Shown here piece after piece: positions 20,435 through 28,122 of a DNA stretch of 64,000 bases. Both the position numbers and the translations under genes were made by a program. Numbering within the stretch: position 1 is the first letter of the stretch; each line of letters begins with the position of its first letter. A model generated the notes under the pieces. That model was given only the letters and a program-made list of their open reading frames with translations. It was not told the origin of the DNA and did not search any database. The stretch spans positions 195,167 to 259,166 of the forward strand of contig CADEFN010000007.1 in assembly GCA_902826615.1 (NCBI GenBank), written 5' to 3'. Source of the DNA: an uncultured Gemmatimonadota bacterium. Its GTDB lineage: Bacteria > Gemmatimonadota > Gemmatimonadetes > Gemmatimonadales > Gemmatimonadaceae.

Positions 20435-22108
20435 GTGCCGGACCGATACCTCGGAAAGACGCTCGGCAAGTACCGAGTCGAGGAGCTCATAGGGACCGGT
20501 GGGTTCGCCTGGGTATACCGGGGTTATGACCCGAGTCTGGATATTCCGGTCGCCCTCAAGGTCCTCAAGCCGCAATTCGCCGGGGACCCGCAGTTCGAGG
20601 AGCGCTTCCGTCGTGAGGCCTCCACCGCGGCACGCCTCCGGCACCCCAACATCGTCAAGATCTACGAAGTCTGGAAAGACGGCGATGCCGTCTACTTCGC
20701 GATGGACTACCTCCCCAGCGGCCTGGCCAACAAGCTGGAGAATACGTCGTACCTCGCCGAAGAGTTCGTCATAAAGCTCGGCATCGACGTGGCCCGCGCC
20801 CTGGGGTTCGCGCATCGCGAAGGGGTAATCCACCGGGACATCAAGGTGGACAACATCCTCTTCGACGTGCACGGCAATGCCGTCGTGGCCGATTTTGGGA
20901 TTGCTCGCGCCGTGTCCGGTTACACCCAGCAGACCGGCACCAACATGGTGGTCGGCACACCGCAGTACTTCGCCCCGGAACAGGCGCGGGCCAAGGCGCT
21001 GGATGGCCGGGCGGACATCTACTCGCTGGGCGTATCGCTATACCGCGCCACGACGGGCCGCCTCCCCTTTGAGGGTGAGGACTGGTACGAAATTGCCCGG
21101 GCCCACGTGGAAGACGTCCCGACGCCTCCCCGCTCCATCAATCCGGCCATTTCGCCCGCCTTCGAGCAGTTGATCCTCCGCTGCCTGGCCAAGCATGTGG
21201 ATGACCGGCCCGCAACCGGGGAGCAGCTGGCCGACGAACTGGCCTCGGTACAGGCCAACCCGAATCGGGTCGACGCCCCCAGAGCAGCGGCGGGTCTCTC
21301 TGGCATCTTCCTGTCGCCCACCGAGACCCCCACGATCACCAGCGAGGCTCTGCCCAGCGGTAGGCGGCGACGACGGCGTCCCTCCCGACTGGTGCGGCGC
21401 TTCGGAGCAGGCGTCCTGGCGCTGGGGCTCGTCACTGCCATCGCGCTTCCCCTGCTGACCCGCGATACGACGGTCGCAGCGCCGGTGGACCCACCACGGC
21501 TTCCGCCGTCCACCATGTCCCTCGACCCGAGAATCGTAGACTCCCTGCGTCAGGACTCGGTGGCGGACCCCATCGGCGCAATCATCCAGGGCATCGAACG
21601 CGACTCCACCCGACGCAAACCGGCCGTCGCCAAGGCGTCGCTGCGTGTCACGGCGCCTGATGGCGCCCGACTTTCCGTGAATGGGTTCGACGTCGGTGCC
21701 TCCTCCTGGGCCGCCGACACGATGGCCGCCGGGACGTACACCGTCCGGGCGTCACTGAGTGCCATGGAAGGCTGCCCATCGGCCTTCGATTCGCGCACCG
21801 TGCGACTACGCGCCGGCAGCAGTGATCGCGTGGAAATGGCGGTGCGCACCTGCGGGCTGCTGAACATCACAATTCGCAACCGTCCCCTTCCGACGGGGCT
21901 GCGATTTGCGGTATCCGGGGGCGGCGTGCGGCAGGAAGGCGACCTTCCGATTGCCAACCCGCTGTTGCTCCCGGTTGGTGACTATACCCTGCAGGTCACC
22001 GCCGATGGAGCCTGCACCATGTACACGAGTACTGTGCAGGTTGCCGCAGATGTGGTGCGTGGCACGACCATCACGATGGATTGCGCAGTGCCGACGAAAA
22101 CTCGTTAG
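20435..22108 (+). CDS. membrane-anchored eukaryotic-type Ser/Thr protein kinase
   Basis: PknB-like kinase, 557 aa from a GTG start. All catalytic motifs are present: glycine loop GTGGFAWVY (20-28), K42 in VALKVLK, HRDIKVDN with D135, DFG at 153-155 and the APE motif at 180-182. The activation loop is rich in Thr/Tyr. A linker and an Arg cluster (310-321) precede one membrane helix at about 322-340. The periplasmic part has two repeats resembling PEGA-type beta domains: ASLRVTAPDGARLSVNGF, and a second ending in LPVGDYTLQVTADG with paired cysteines. So a sensor ectodomain probably controls a cytosolic kinase. Its stop TAG and that of the convergent gene are separated by one base. Confidence 0.94.
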   Translation: MPDRYLGKTLGKYRVEELIGTGGFAWVYRGYDPSLDIPVALKVLKPQFAGDPQFEERFRREASTAARLRHPNIVKIYEVWKDGDAVYFAMDYLPSGLANKLENTSYLAEEFVIKLGIDVARALGFAHREGVIHRDIKVDNILFDVHGNAVVADFGIARAVSGYTQQTGTNMVVGTPQYFAPEQARAKALDGRADIYSLGVSLYRATTGRLPFEGEDWYEIARAHVEDVPTPPRSINPAISPAFEQLILRCLAKHVDDRPATGEQLADELASVQANPNRVDAPRAAAGLSGIFLSPTETPTITSEALPSGRRRRRRPSRLVRRFGAGVLALGLVTAIALPLLTRDTTVAAPVDPPRLPPSTMSLDPRIVDSLRQDSVADPIGAIIQGIERDSTRRKPAVAKASLRVTAPDGARLSVNGFDVGASSWAADTMAAGTYTVRASLSAMEGCPSAFDSRTVRLRAGSSDRVEMAVRTCGLLNITIRNRPLPTGLRFAVSGGGVRQEGDLPIANPLLLPVGDYTLQVTADGACTMYTSTVQVAADVVRGTTITMDCAVPTKTR

Positions 22109-22109
22109 G

Positions 22110-22514
22110 CTACCTGGACGCGCCGACGGCGAGGGCACCGATGGCCCCGCCAACAAAGAGCCCGCTCCAGAAGGACTTGCTCTTCACCCACGAGCGGCCG
22201 GGTTCGGGAACCGTGGCGACGTGATCGGTGGAGACAGCAGTAGTCTGGCCGGTGACCAGCGCGACGACGTCGCCGTTCCGCACCGAGAGAATCCGGAAAC
22301 GCGCAACGAGCGCATCACGACGGCGCGGGTCCACGGCCGTACCACTCTGACCGGGCTTGACCCATCGGACATTTCCCGTGCGGAACGAAAGCGTGCTATC
22401 GCCAACCGCGCTGATCTCGAAACGCGCCGACCGCGCGGGGGCCTGTCCCGCCAGCGCGGCGGGGGCCGCCAGCAGGACAAACAGAGTCAGCAGCGCCGAA
22501 ACGCCACGGCTCAC
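22110..22514 (-). CDS. small exported protein of unknown function
   Basis: A 134-aa protein with a clear signal peptide: SALLTLFVLLAAPAALAGQA at residues 6-25, likely cleaved after ALA. The middle has beta-rich sequence containing DSTLSFRTGNVRWV and RFRILSVRNGDVVALVTG, as if a small barrel about signal or charge. The C-terminus SFWSGLFVGGAIGALAVGA (114-132) is a glycine-zipper-like hydrophobic helix that may re-anchor it in a membrane. I do not recognise a family. It overlaps rseP by 4 nt (ATGA), so it is co-translated with that envelope-stress protease. It converges on the kinase gene. Confidence 0.75.
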   Translation of the reverse strand: MSRGVSALLTLFVLLAAPAALAGQAPARSARFEISAVGDSTLSFRTGNVRWVKPGQSGTAVDPRRRDALVARFRILSVRNGDVVALVTGQTTAVSTDHVATVPEPGRSWVKSKSFWSGLFVGGAIGALAVGASR

Positions 22515-23716
22515 GACAGGAAACTCACGATGTCGTTGAAGTTCACCAGGACAAACAATGCCAGGATCACCAGCACCCCAAAGCGCATGAGGTATTCCTG
22601 TGTGCGCTCAGATAACGCACTGCCCTTAGCCGCCTCGATGAGCCGTACCAGGATCTGCCCGCCATCGAGCACGGGAATCGGCAGGAGATTGAGCACGGCG
22701 AGGTTCATGCTCAGAAAGGCGATGAGGACAAGGAGTGGTTCGAGTCCGGTCTTCGCCACTTCGTAAGAGACCTGGGCAATACGCAGCGGCCCACCAAGCT
22801 GCTTGACCGAAACGGCACCGGTAAAGAGGCCCTTCACCACACGCACGACTTCCGTGCCCATACGACCGGTGATGACCAGGCCGTCAGAGATTGCCTGCCC
22901 GAACGTCGCCGGCTCATGTCGCAGATGCTGCGCCGAGAAAACACCCATGCGGCCGATCATGCGGTTCGACTGGCTGTCGGCGCGAACCGCCTCGGGTGTG
23001 ATTACCAAACGATCCGAAGTTCCATCACGATGCACCACCGACACCTCGACCGGCACTCCGGGGGACCCAGCGACCTCCGAGACAACCGCCGCCCAGCTGG
23101 TCACGGGCTTTCCGGCCACCGTCACGATCGAGTCACCGGCGCGCATGCCGGCAATCGCCGCGGGCATCCCGGGCACCACCGAATCGATGACGGCCGTCAT
23201 GTTGGGTTCCACGGTTGCGAACTGACCGCCGAAGGTGCGTCCGTAGGCCATGACCCCGCCGATCCCGACACCAACGGCGAGGAGCGCGTTCATGATGACG
23301 CCCGCCGACAAGATGAGCAGCTTGCCCCACAGCGGCTTCGACTCTACCCAACGCTCTGGCGGCACCGGCTTCGGACCGAAGGGCTTGAGCGCCTCCGGAT
23401 CGAATGGGATGGGATTGAAGCCGCGCTGATGTCCCTGGATTTCCTTTTCGTCAGGTGCCGCGTTGACGTCCACACCACCTTCGATAGCGCTCACCGAGTC
23501 GCTGTCCTTGGTGGCCATGGCGACGAATCCGCCAACCGGGAACCAGGAAATGCGATAGTCCGTCTCACCGCGACGGAAGCCCCACAGGCGGCGACCCCAG
23601 CCGAAGGCAAAGACCGGCGCGTAGACGCGCATGAACTTGGCCGCCAAAAAGTGGCCGAGCTCGTGCACAAACACTACCAGTCCGAAAACAATCAGCGGCG
23701 CAAGCCACTTCAGCAT
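22511..23716 (-). CDS. rseP: site-2 (RseP-type) intramembrane zinc metalloprotease
   Basis: Regulated intramembrane protease, 401 aa. The zinc motif HELGH is in the first helix (FVHELGHFLAAK, residues 17-28). The third ligand motif is LLPIPVLDGGQ (near 345-355). There is one PDZ domain between, including VVPGMPAAIAGMRAGDSIV. Two or more further hydrophobic helices are visible. In Proteobacteria RseP cleaves the anti-sigma factor RseA; here the substrate is unknown. It overlaps dxr by 7 nt, the common cdsA-dxr-rseP order. Confidence 0.95.
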   Translation of the reverse strand: MLKWLAPLIVFGLVVFVHELGHFLAAKFMRVYAPVFAFGWGRRLWGFRRGETDYRISWFPVGGFVAMATKDSDSVSAIEGGVDVNAAPDEKEIQGHQRGFNPIPFDPEALKPFGPKPVPPERWVESKPLWGKLLILSAGVIMNALLAVGVGIGGVMAYGRTFGGQFATVEPNMTAVIDSVVPGMPAAIAGMRAGDSIVTVAGKPVTSWAAVVSEVAGSPGVPVEVSVVHRDGTSDRLVITPEAVRADSQSNRMIGRMGVFSAQHLRHEPATFGQAISDGLVITGRMGTEVVRVVKGLFTGAVSVKQLGGPLRIAQVSYEVAKTGLEPLLVLIAFLSMNLAVLNLLPIPVLDGGQILVRLIEAAKGSALSERTQEYLMRFGVLVILALFVLVNFNDIVSFLS

Positions 23717-24843
23717 GCGAACAATCCGGTGACATGGTCCCTGGCTGCCCGGTCGGCGGCCAGCAGTACATCCCGACTCCCGTCAGCACCCCCGCCTAAC
23801 GCATCGAGCGCCGACGCGATCGCCGGGGCGATCCCCGAGAAAGCAATACGGCCATCGAGGAAGAGCGCAACTGCCTGTTCGTTGGCCGCGTTGAAGACCG
23901 CCGGTGCTACGCCTCCCTTACGCCCAGCGCCGACGCCCAGTTCCAGGGCCGGAAAATCAGCATGCCTGACCGGCTCGAAGGTAAGGGGCGACGCCGCGAC
24001 GGGGTCGAAGCGTGGTACCCCGTTGTCTTCCAGACGATCGGGGTGGGTGAGGGCATACAGGATAGGCAGTTCCATAGACGGCACCCCCAGCTGGGCCACC
24101 ACGCTCCCATCCGTAAACTCGACCATCGAGTGCACGATACTCTGCGGATGGACTACGACATCGATACGGTCGTAAGGGATTCCGAACAGCAGGTGTGCTT
24201 CGATGACTTCGAGGGCCTTGTTGGCGAGGGTGGCGGAATCCACCGTGATCTTGCGACCCATGGACCAGGTGGGGTGCTTGAGAGCGTCCGCCAGGGTTGC
24301 CGTCTGCAGCCGCTCACTCGACCAGGTGCGGAAGGGACCCCCTGACGCGGTGATCACCAGACGCCGCACTTCGGAACGGGGGCGACCTGCCAGACACTGC
24401 AGAATTGCCGAGTGCTCGGAGTCCACGGGGACAACGGCCCCGCCGCCGTGCGCCATCGCCTCGAGCACCAGGCTCCCGCCGACCACCAACGACTCCTTAT
24501 TCGCCAGCGCGACTCGCTTGCCGGCATGCAGCGCGGCGAGCGTCGCATCGAGCCCTGCGGCTCCCACGACCGCGTTGATGACCACTTCGACGCCCGGGTG
24601 GGTGGCGGCACGGACCAGCGCCTCCGCGCCCCTACCCCAGCCTGCTGGAACGGCATCCGCGCTGTCGGTGATACCGGCGTAGGCCGGAGCATGCTCATCG
24701 ACCAAGGCTTGCAGCTCAGCCACACTTCGATGCGCCGTGAGCGCACAGATGAAGAAGCGCTCCGAATGACGCCCTATCACGCGGATGGCGGATCTGCCGA
24801 TCGAGCCCGTCGCCCCGAGGATTGCCACACCGGACGCGGTCAT
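23710..24843 (-). CDS. dxr: 1-deoxy-D-xylulose 5-phosphate reductoisomerase
   Basis: Second enzyme of the MEP isoprenoid pathway: NADPH-dependent conversion of DXP to MEP. The ATG at 24843 gives 377 aa and overlaps the cdsA stop as ATGA; sequence further upstream is cdsA in another frame. Motifs: the NADPH site GATGSIGRSAIRV at residues 9-21, the LANKESLVVGG segment, the metal site VPVDSEHSAI, then SASGGPFR-type TASGGPFRTW, and SMGRKITVDSATLANK. The first enzyme, Dxs, is encoded at 62692-64000. Confidence 0.96.
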   Translation of the reverse strand: MTASGVAILGATGSIGRSAIRVIGRHSERFFICALTAHRSVAELQALVDEHAPAYAGITDSADAVPAGWGRGAEALVRAATHPGVEVVINAVVGAAGLDATLAALHAGKRVALANKESLVVGGSLVLEAMAHGGGAVVPVDSEHSAILQCLAGRPRSEVRRLVITASGGPFRTWSSERLQTATLADALKHPTWSMGRKITVDSATLANKALEVIEAHLLFGIPYDRIDVVVHPQSIVHSMVEFTDGSVVAQLGVPSMELPILYALTHPDRLEDNGVPRFDPVAASPLTFEPVRHADFPALELGVGAGRKGGVAPAVFNAANEQAVALFLDGRIAFSGIAPAIASALDALGGGADGSRDVLLAADRAARDHVTGLFAC

Positions 24844-25697
24844 GCCCCGGCCGGCTTGAGCAATGCCGAAAGCATCAGATAGGCTACCGGCAGCACGAAG
24901 TACACCGAGTCGAGCCGGTCGAGGATCCCGCCATGCCCGGGGAGCAGGTGCGAACTGTCCTTCACACCGGCCTCGCGCTTGAACATCGACTCCACAAGAT
25001 CGCCCACCTGCGCGGCGCCACTGACCACCACACCGAACACGATGGCGAGCGGAAGAGTCAACGAAAGCTGCGCATAGTTTGGCAACACCCAGGTGTTGTA
25101 CGCCAGGCTCGCGGCGACGGTGGTCACCACAGCACCCCATGCTCCTGCCTGTGTTTTGCCGGGGCTCACCGAGGGCATGAGCTTGGCCTTGCCCAGCCAC
25201 CGGCCCACGAAATACGCGCCGACGTCAGACGCCCAGGTGAGCAGCACCGGGTAGAACACGAGGGCCGTGCCTCCAGCGGGCGACACCACAAAACGATGAT
25301 GCCGCAGCAGGTAGGCAAAGGTGAGCATGCCACCAGCGTACGCGGCACCGGTCACGGTGATCGAGACGGAATCGAGGGGACGTCCCTGTACCCCACGCAT
25401 GAACAAGGTGAGGCCGAGCAAGGAGACGAACACCACCGCGGCCACCGCGGCCGGATCTCGCAGCAACCCCAGGCGATGCATGGCCACATAGAGCGGCAGG
25501 GCCGCCGCAATGGTGACACCAGGTACCTCGAGCGGCTCGACACCCAGCTGCCGAGCCATGCGGTACAACTCCCAGGCGCCCAGTCCTCCGAGCACCGCAA
25601 GAAATCCCGCCAGTGGAAGCTCGCCGAGATAGACCGCGCCGGCTACAATCGGAATGCCGACAATCGCAACGGCGACGCGGCGGGCGAGTTCGCCGAT
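24840..25697 (-). CDS. cdsA: phosphatidate cytidylyltransferase, probable AUC start
   Basis: Membrane enzyme making CDP-diacylglycerol from phosphatidate and CTP. The C-terminal signature is intact: KREAGVKDSSHLLPGHGGIL then DRLDS. About eight hydrophobic segments are present. No ATG, GTG or TTG gives the normal N-terminus: the first canonical start (GTG 25595) lacks an RBS and removes the first membrane helix. In frame, the sequence immediately after the frr stop reads ATC GGC GAA CTC, giving MGELARRVAVAIVGIPIVAG, a typical CdsA start. GGAGGT lies exactly 7 nt upstream of that ATC. I therefore use ATC at 25697, giving 285 aa. Confidence 0.85.
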   Translation of the reverse strand: MGELARRVAVAIVGIPIVAGAVYLGELPLAGFLAVLGGLGAWELYRMARQLGVEPLEVPGVTIAAALPLYVAMHRLGLLRDPAAVAAVVFVSLLGLTLFMRGVQGRPLDSVSITVTGAAYAGGMLTFAYLLRHHRFVVSPAGGTALVFYPVLLTWASDVGAYFVGRWLGKAKLMPSVSPGKTQAGAWGAVVTTVAASLAYNTWVLPNYAQLSLTLPLAIVFGVVVSGAAQVGDLVESMFKREAGVKDSSHLLPGHGGILDRLDSVYFVLPVAYLMLSALLKPAGA

Positions 25698-25700
25698 GGG

Positions 25701-26252
25701 TCAGACCTCCATGATTTCGGCTTCCTTCCCCTTCACCGCGGCATCGATCTTGGCGATCGAATCGTCATGCAGCTTCTGGAGGTCCTTCTCGGCGTGTTTC
25801 ACGTCGTCCTCGGACACCCCATCGAGCTTCTTGAACTTGTCACGGGCCTCGGTGCGCCAGTGGCGCACCGAGATCTTGCCTTCTTCCGCGAGTTTGTGGA
25901 TGATCTTGACGAGGTCCTTTCGCCGCTGCTCGTTCATCGAAGGGAGCGGCACACGAATCACGGCACCCTGCGTCACCGGATCGAGCCCGAGCTCTGCCTC
26001 ACGAATCGCCTTTTCGACCACCTTGATCTGGCCCTTGTCGAACGGCGTGACGATGAGCAACCGGGGTTCGGGCGCCGAGACGGTCGCGACCTGGTTCATG
26101 GTCATGGCGCTGCCGTACATCTCGACACGCACCGTATCGAGCATGCTGGGCGACGCCTTCCCGGAGCGAATGGAGGAGAACTCGTGCCTGGTCCCCTCGA
26201 CCGCTTTCTCCATGTGAGTCCGGGTGTCCTTCAGGATGTTGGCAATGCTCAT
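25701..26252 (-). CDS. frr: ribosome recycling factor
   Basis: Splits post-termination ribosomes with EF-G. It is 183 aa, typical. The three-helix-bundle sequence is standard: MEKAVEGTRHEFSSIRSGKA near the N-terminus, PPFDKGQIKVVEKAI-like TPFDKGQIKVVEKAI in the middle and RRKDLVKIIHKLAEEGKISV near 110-130. It overlaps the pyrH stop as ATGA. The common next gene uppS is absent, and cdsA follows directly after 3 nt. Confidence 0.97.
   Translation of the reverse strand: MSIANILKDTRTHMEKAVEGTRHEFSSIRSGKASPSMLDTVRVEMYGSAMTMNQVATVSAPEPRLLIVTPFDKGQIKVVEKAIREAELGLDPVTQGAVIRVPLPSMNEQRRKDLVKIIHKLAEEGKISVRHWRTEARDKFKKLDGVSEDDVKHAEKDLQKLHDDSIAKIDAAVKGKEAEIMEV
25705..25710 (-). promoter_or_regulatory. 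Shine-Dalgarno GGAGGT deciding the cdsA start
   Basis: A perfect anti-16S match overlapping the last codons of frr (ATG GAG GTC TGA). The 7-nt spacing points to the ATC at 25697-25695; no ATG, GTG or TTG is within normal distance in the cdsA frame. Confidence 0.7.
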
Positions 26253-26962
26253 CGCACCATCGTCCCCACGCGTTCGCCGCGCACCGCGCGCGCGACAGCT
26301 CCGCGCTCGTGAATGTTGAGTACGATCAAAGGCAACTTGTTCTCCTTGCAGAGCGTGACCGCGGTCTGGTCCATCACGCCCAGCTCTTCCAGCATGACGT
26401 CCCGATACGAGATCTGCTCGTACCGCTTGGCCGTCGGGTCCTTCTTGGGGTCCGCCGAGTACACGCCATCGACGCTGGTGGCCTTGATGATCACCTCGGC
26501 CTTGATCTGAATAGCGCGGAGCGCGGCAGCCGTGTCAGTGGAGAAGTACGGATTCCCCGTCCCCGCTGCGAAGATGACAATCCGCCCCTTATCGAAGTGG
26601 CGAAGCGCACGTCTTCGAATGTAGGGCTCAGCCAGCTCTTCCATCCTGATTGCTGTCATCACCCGGGTGTCGAGCCCCTTCTTTTCCAGCACGTCCTGCA
26701 GGGCCAGCGCATTAATCACGGTCCCGAGCATTCCCATGTAGTCGGCGGCAACCCGGTCCATGCCAAGGGCGGCGAGCTGCGTCCCTCGCACCATGTTCCC
26801 GCCCCCGATGACCAGTCCAACGCCAACACCCATGTCGACGATCCCCTTGATCTCGTCGGCAAACTGGGAAACCCGTTCGAAGTCGTACCCCGATCCCTTG
26901 TCACCCGCGAGGGCTTCGCCGGAGAGCTTGAGGAGGATTCGCTGGAAGGCAGGTGCGGTCAT
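26249..26962 (-). CDS. pyrH: uridylate kinase
   Basis: Bacterial UMP kinase of the amino acid kinase family, 237 aa. It shows RILLKLSGEALAG at the N-terminus, the GVGLVIGGGNMVRG loop, the DYMGMLGTVINALALQDVLE helix region around residue 75, and KATSVDGVYSADPKKDP near 160, the ATP-binding end. It is encoded between tsf and frr, the conserved bacterial order, and overlaps frr by 4 nt. The 140-nt gap to tsf contains a hairpin. Confidence 0.97.
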   Translation of the reverse strand: MTAPAFQRILLKLSGEALAGDKGSGYDFERVSQFADEIKGIVDMGVGVGLVIGGGNMVRGTQLAALGMDRVAADYMGMLGTVINALALQDVLEKKGLDTRVMTAIRMEELAEPYIRRRALRHFDKGRIVIFAAGTGNPYFSTDTAAALRAIQIKAEVIIKATSVDGVYSADPKKDPTAKRYEQISYRDVMLEELGVMDQTAVTLCKENKLPLIVLNIHERGAVARAVRGERVGTMVR

Positions 26963-27057
26963 GAATCAGGGACAGGGGGACGGCAGAAGGCTGACGGCGA
27001 CGGTAACCAACTCGACCCACTGGGCGCAAGCAGAAATCACCGACAAGGTGCGTGGCA

Positions 27058-27087
27058 GGCAGGTGGTGCGAGAAGCCCCCACCTGCC
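27058..27087 (-). terminator. hairpin after tsf without a U-tract
   Basis: GGCAGGTGG and CCACCTGCC form a perfect 9-bp stem with a 12-nt loop, starting 15 nt after the tsf stop. No T-run follows, so it may be a processing or stability element rather than a true terminator. The remaining bases of 26963-27102 show only degenerate purine-rich repeats. Confidence 0.45.
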
Positions 27088-27102
27088 CACGCCGATCCGA
27101 GC

Positions 27103-27993
27103 CTACTCCTCGCCCATCTGATAGCGCACGAAGCGCTTGATCGAGAGCGGGGCACCGGCTTCCTTCGACTTCTGCTCGACGAGCTGCTTGATGCTCATGT
27201 TCGGGTCGCGCACCCAGGGCTGCTCGAGGAGGGCCGCCTCAGAGTAGAGCTTGCCGACCTGCCCTTCCACCATCTTGGCGATGATGTTGTCGGGCTTGCC
27301 AGACTGCTTGGCCTGCTCGGTGAAGATGGCCCGCTCCCGCTCGACGAAGTCAGCCGGCACTTCTTCGCGGGTGACGCCATAGGGAACACGGGGCACGCCG
27401 GCGGCCACATGTTCGGCGACCGACTTGGCCAGTTCACGAGCGGCATCACTGGCCCCTCCACGGACGTCCACGACCACGGCGACCTTGCCGTTGAAGTGCA
27501 CATAGTGGCCGAGTACGCCGTCGGTGGCAAAACGCGCATAACGACGGAACACCACGTTCTCTCCCGTCTTGGCAGACGCGGCCTTGACCACGTCCTCAAC
27601 GGTCATGCTCTTGTCATGGTGATACGCCTGCCCCAGGGCCGTGCCCTCGGCGGCGTTGTGCACGGCCGAGTCGAGTGCTGAGTCGGCAAAAACGTGCTCG
27701 GCAATGGCATGGGCCAGGACCCCAAACTCATCGTTGCGCGCCACGAAGTCGGTTTCGGAGTTGACTTCGATGATGGAGGCCACCTGTCCATGATCGGAGA
27801 TCTTGACCACGATACGCCCTTCGGACGCGGCGCGACCGGCCCGCTTCTCGGCCTTGGCGATGCCCTTCATGCGGAGCAGCTCGATGGCCTTGGTGATGTC
27901 GCCATTGGCTTCTTCGAGCGCTTTTTTGCAATCCATCATGCCCGCACCGGTGCGCGCGCGCAGGTCTGCTACGTCCTTGGCCGTGATTGCCAT
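27103..27993 (-). CDS. tsf: elongation factor Ts
   Basis: Nucleotide exchange factor for EF-Tu, 296 aa from the ATG at 27993. The longer in-frame start at 28050 would include the rpsB-tsf hairpin and is not conserved. The N-terminal UBA-like part has MAITAKDVADLRARTGAGM and DCKKALEEANGDITKAIELL. The core exchange motif is EVNSETDFVARND at about residues 74-86. The C-terminal dimerisation subdomain ends near SIKRFVRYQMGEE. It follows rpsB as in most bacteria. Confidence 0.97.
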   Translation of the reverse strand: MAITAKDVADLRARTGAGMMDCKKALEEANGDITKAIELLRMKGIAKAEKRAGRAASEGRIVVKISDHGQVASIIEVNSETDFVARNDEFGVLAHAIAEHVFADSALDSAVHNAAEGTALGQAYHHDKSMTVEDVVKAASAKTGENVVFRRYARFATDGVLGHYVHFNGKVAVVVDVRGGASDAARELAKSVAEHVAAGVPRVPYGVTREEVPADFVERERAIFTEQAKQSGKPDNIIAKMVEGQVGKLYSEAALLEQPWVRDPNMSIKQLVEQKSKEAGAPLSIKRFVRYQMGEE

Positions 27994-28022
27994 TGTCTCT
28001 GTCCTTGCACTTGGTGTGAAAA

Positions 28023-28047
28023 CGCCGCCGGCACTGGGCCGGCGGCG
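28023..28047 (-). terminator. terminator-like hairpin between rpsB and tsf
   Basis: CGCCGCCGGC and GCCGGCGGCG form a perfect 10-bp stem with a 5-nt loop, followed on the minus strand by TTTT. It ends 25 nt upstream of the tsf start. It probably acts as a partial terminator that sets S2 above EF-Ts, or as an RNase cleavage site. Confidence 0.65.
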
Positions 28048-28122
28048 CAACTCGTGAGATCAGGGAAACCCGTCGAGGGATTCCGCTTGTGGAGGGTGCC
28101 GCCCAGGCCCCTCCGCTCAACC

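Noticed and set aside
20435-22108. Antisense frames to the kinase at 20429-20872 and 21019-21516
   Set aside because: They oppose the kinase catalytic domain and have no family features.
23710-25200. 496-codon reading of dxr
   Set aside because: The upstream 119 codons lie in cdsA. The Rossmann motif begins right after ATG 24843.
24840-25710. Frameshift or truncated cdsA
   Set aside because: The frame is intact through to the frr stop and the encoded N-terminus matches the family. A non-canonical start behind a perfect RBS explains it better than a frameshift.
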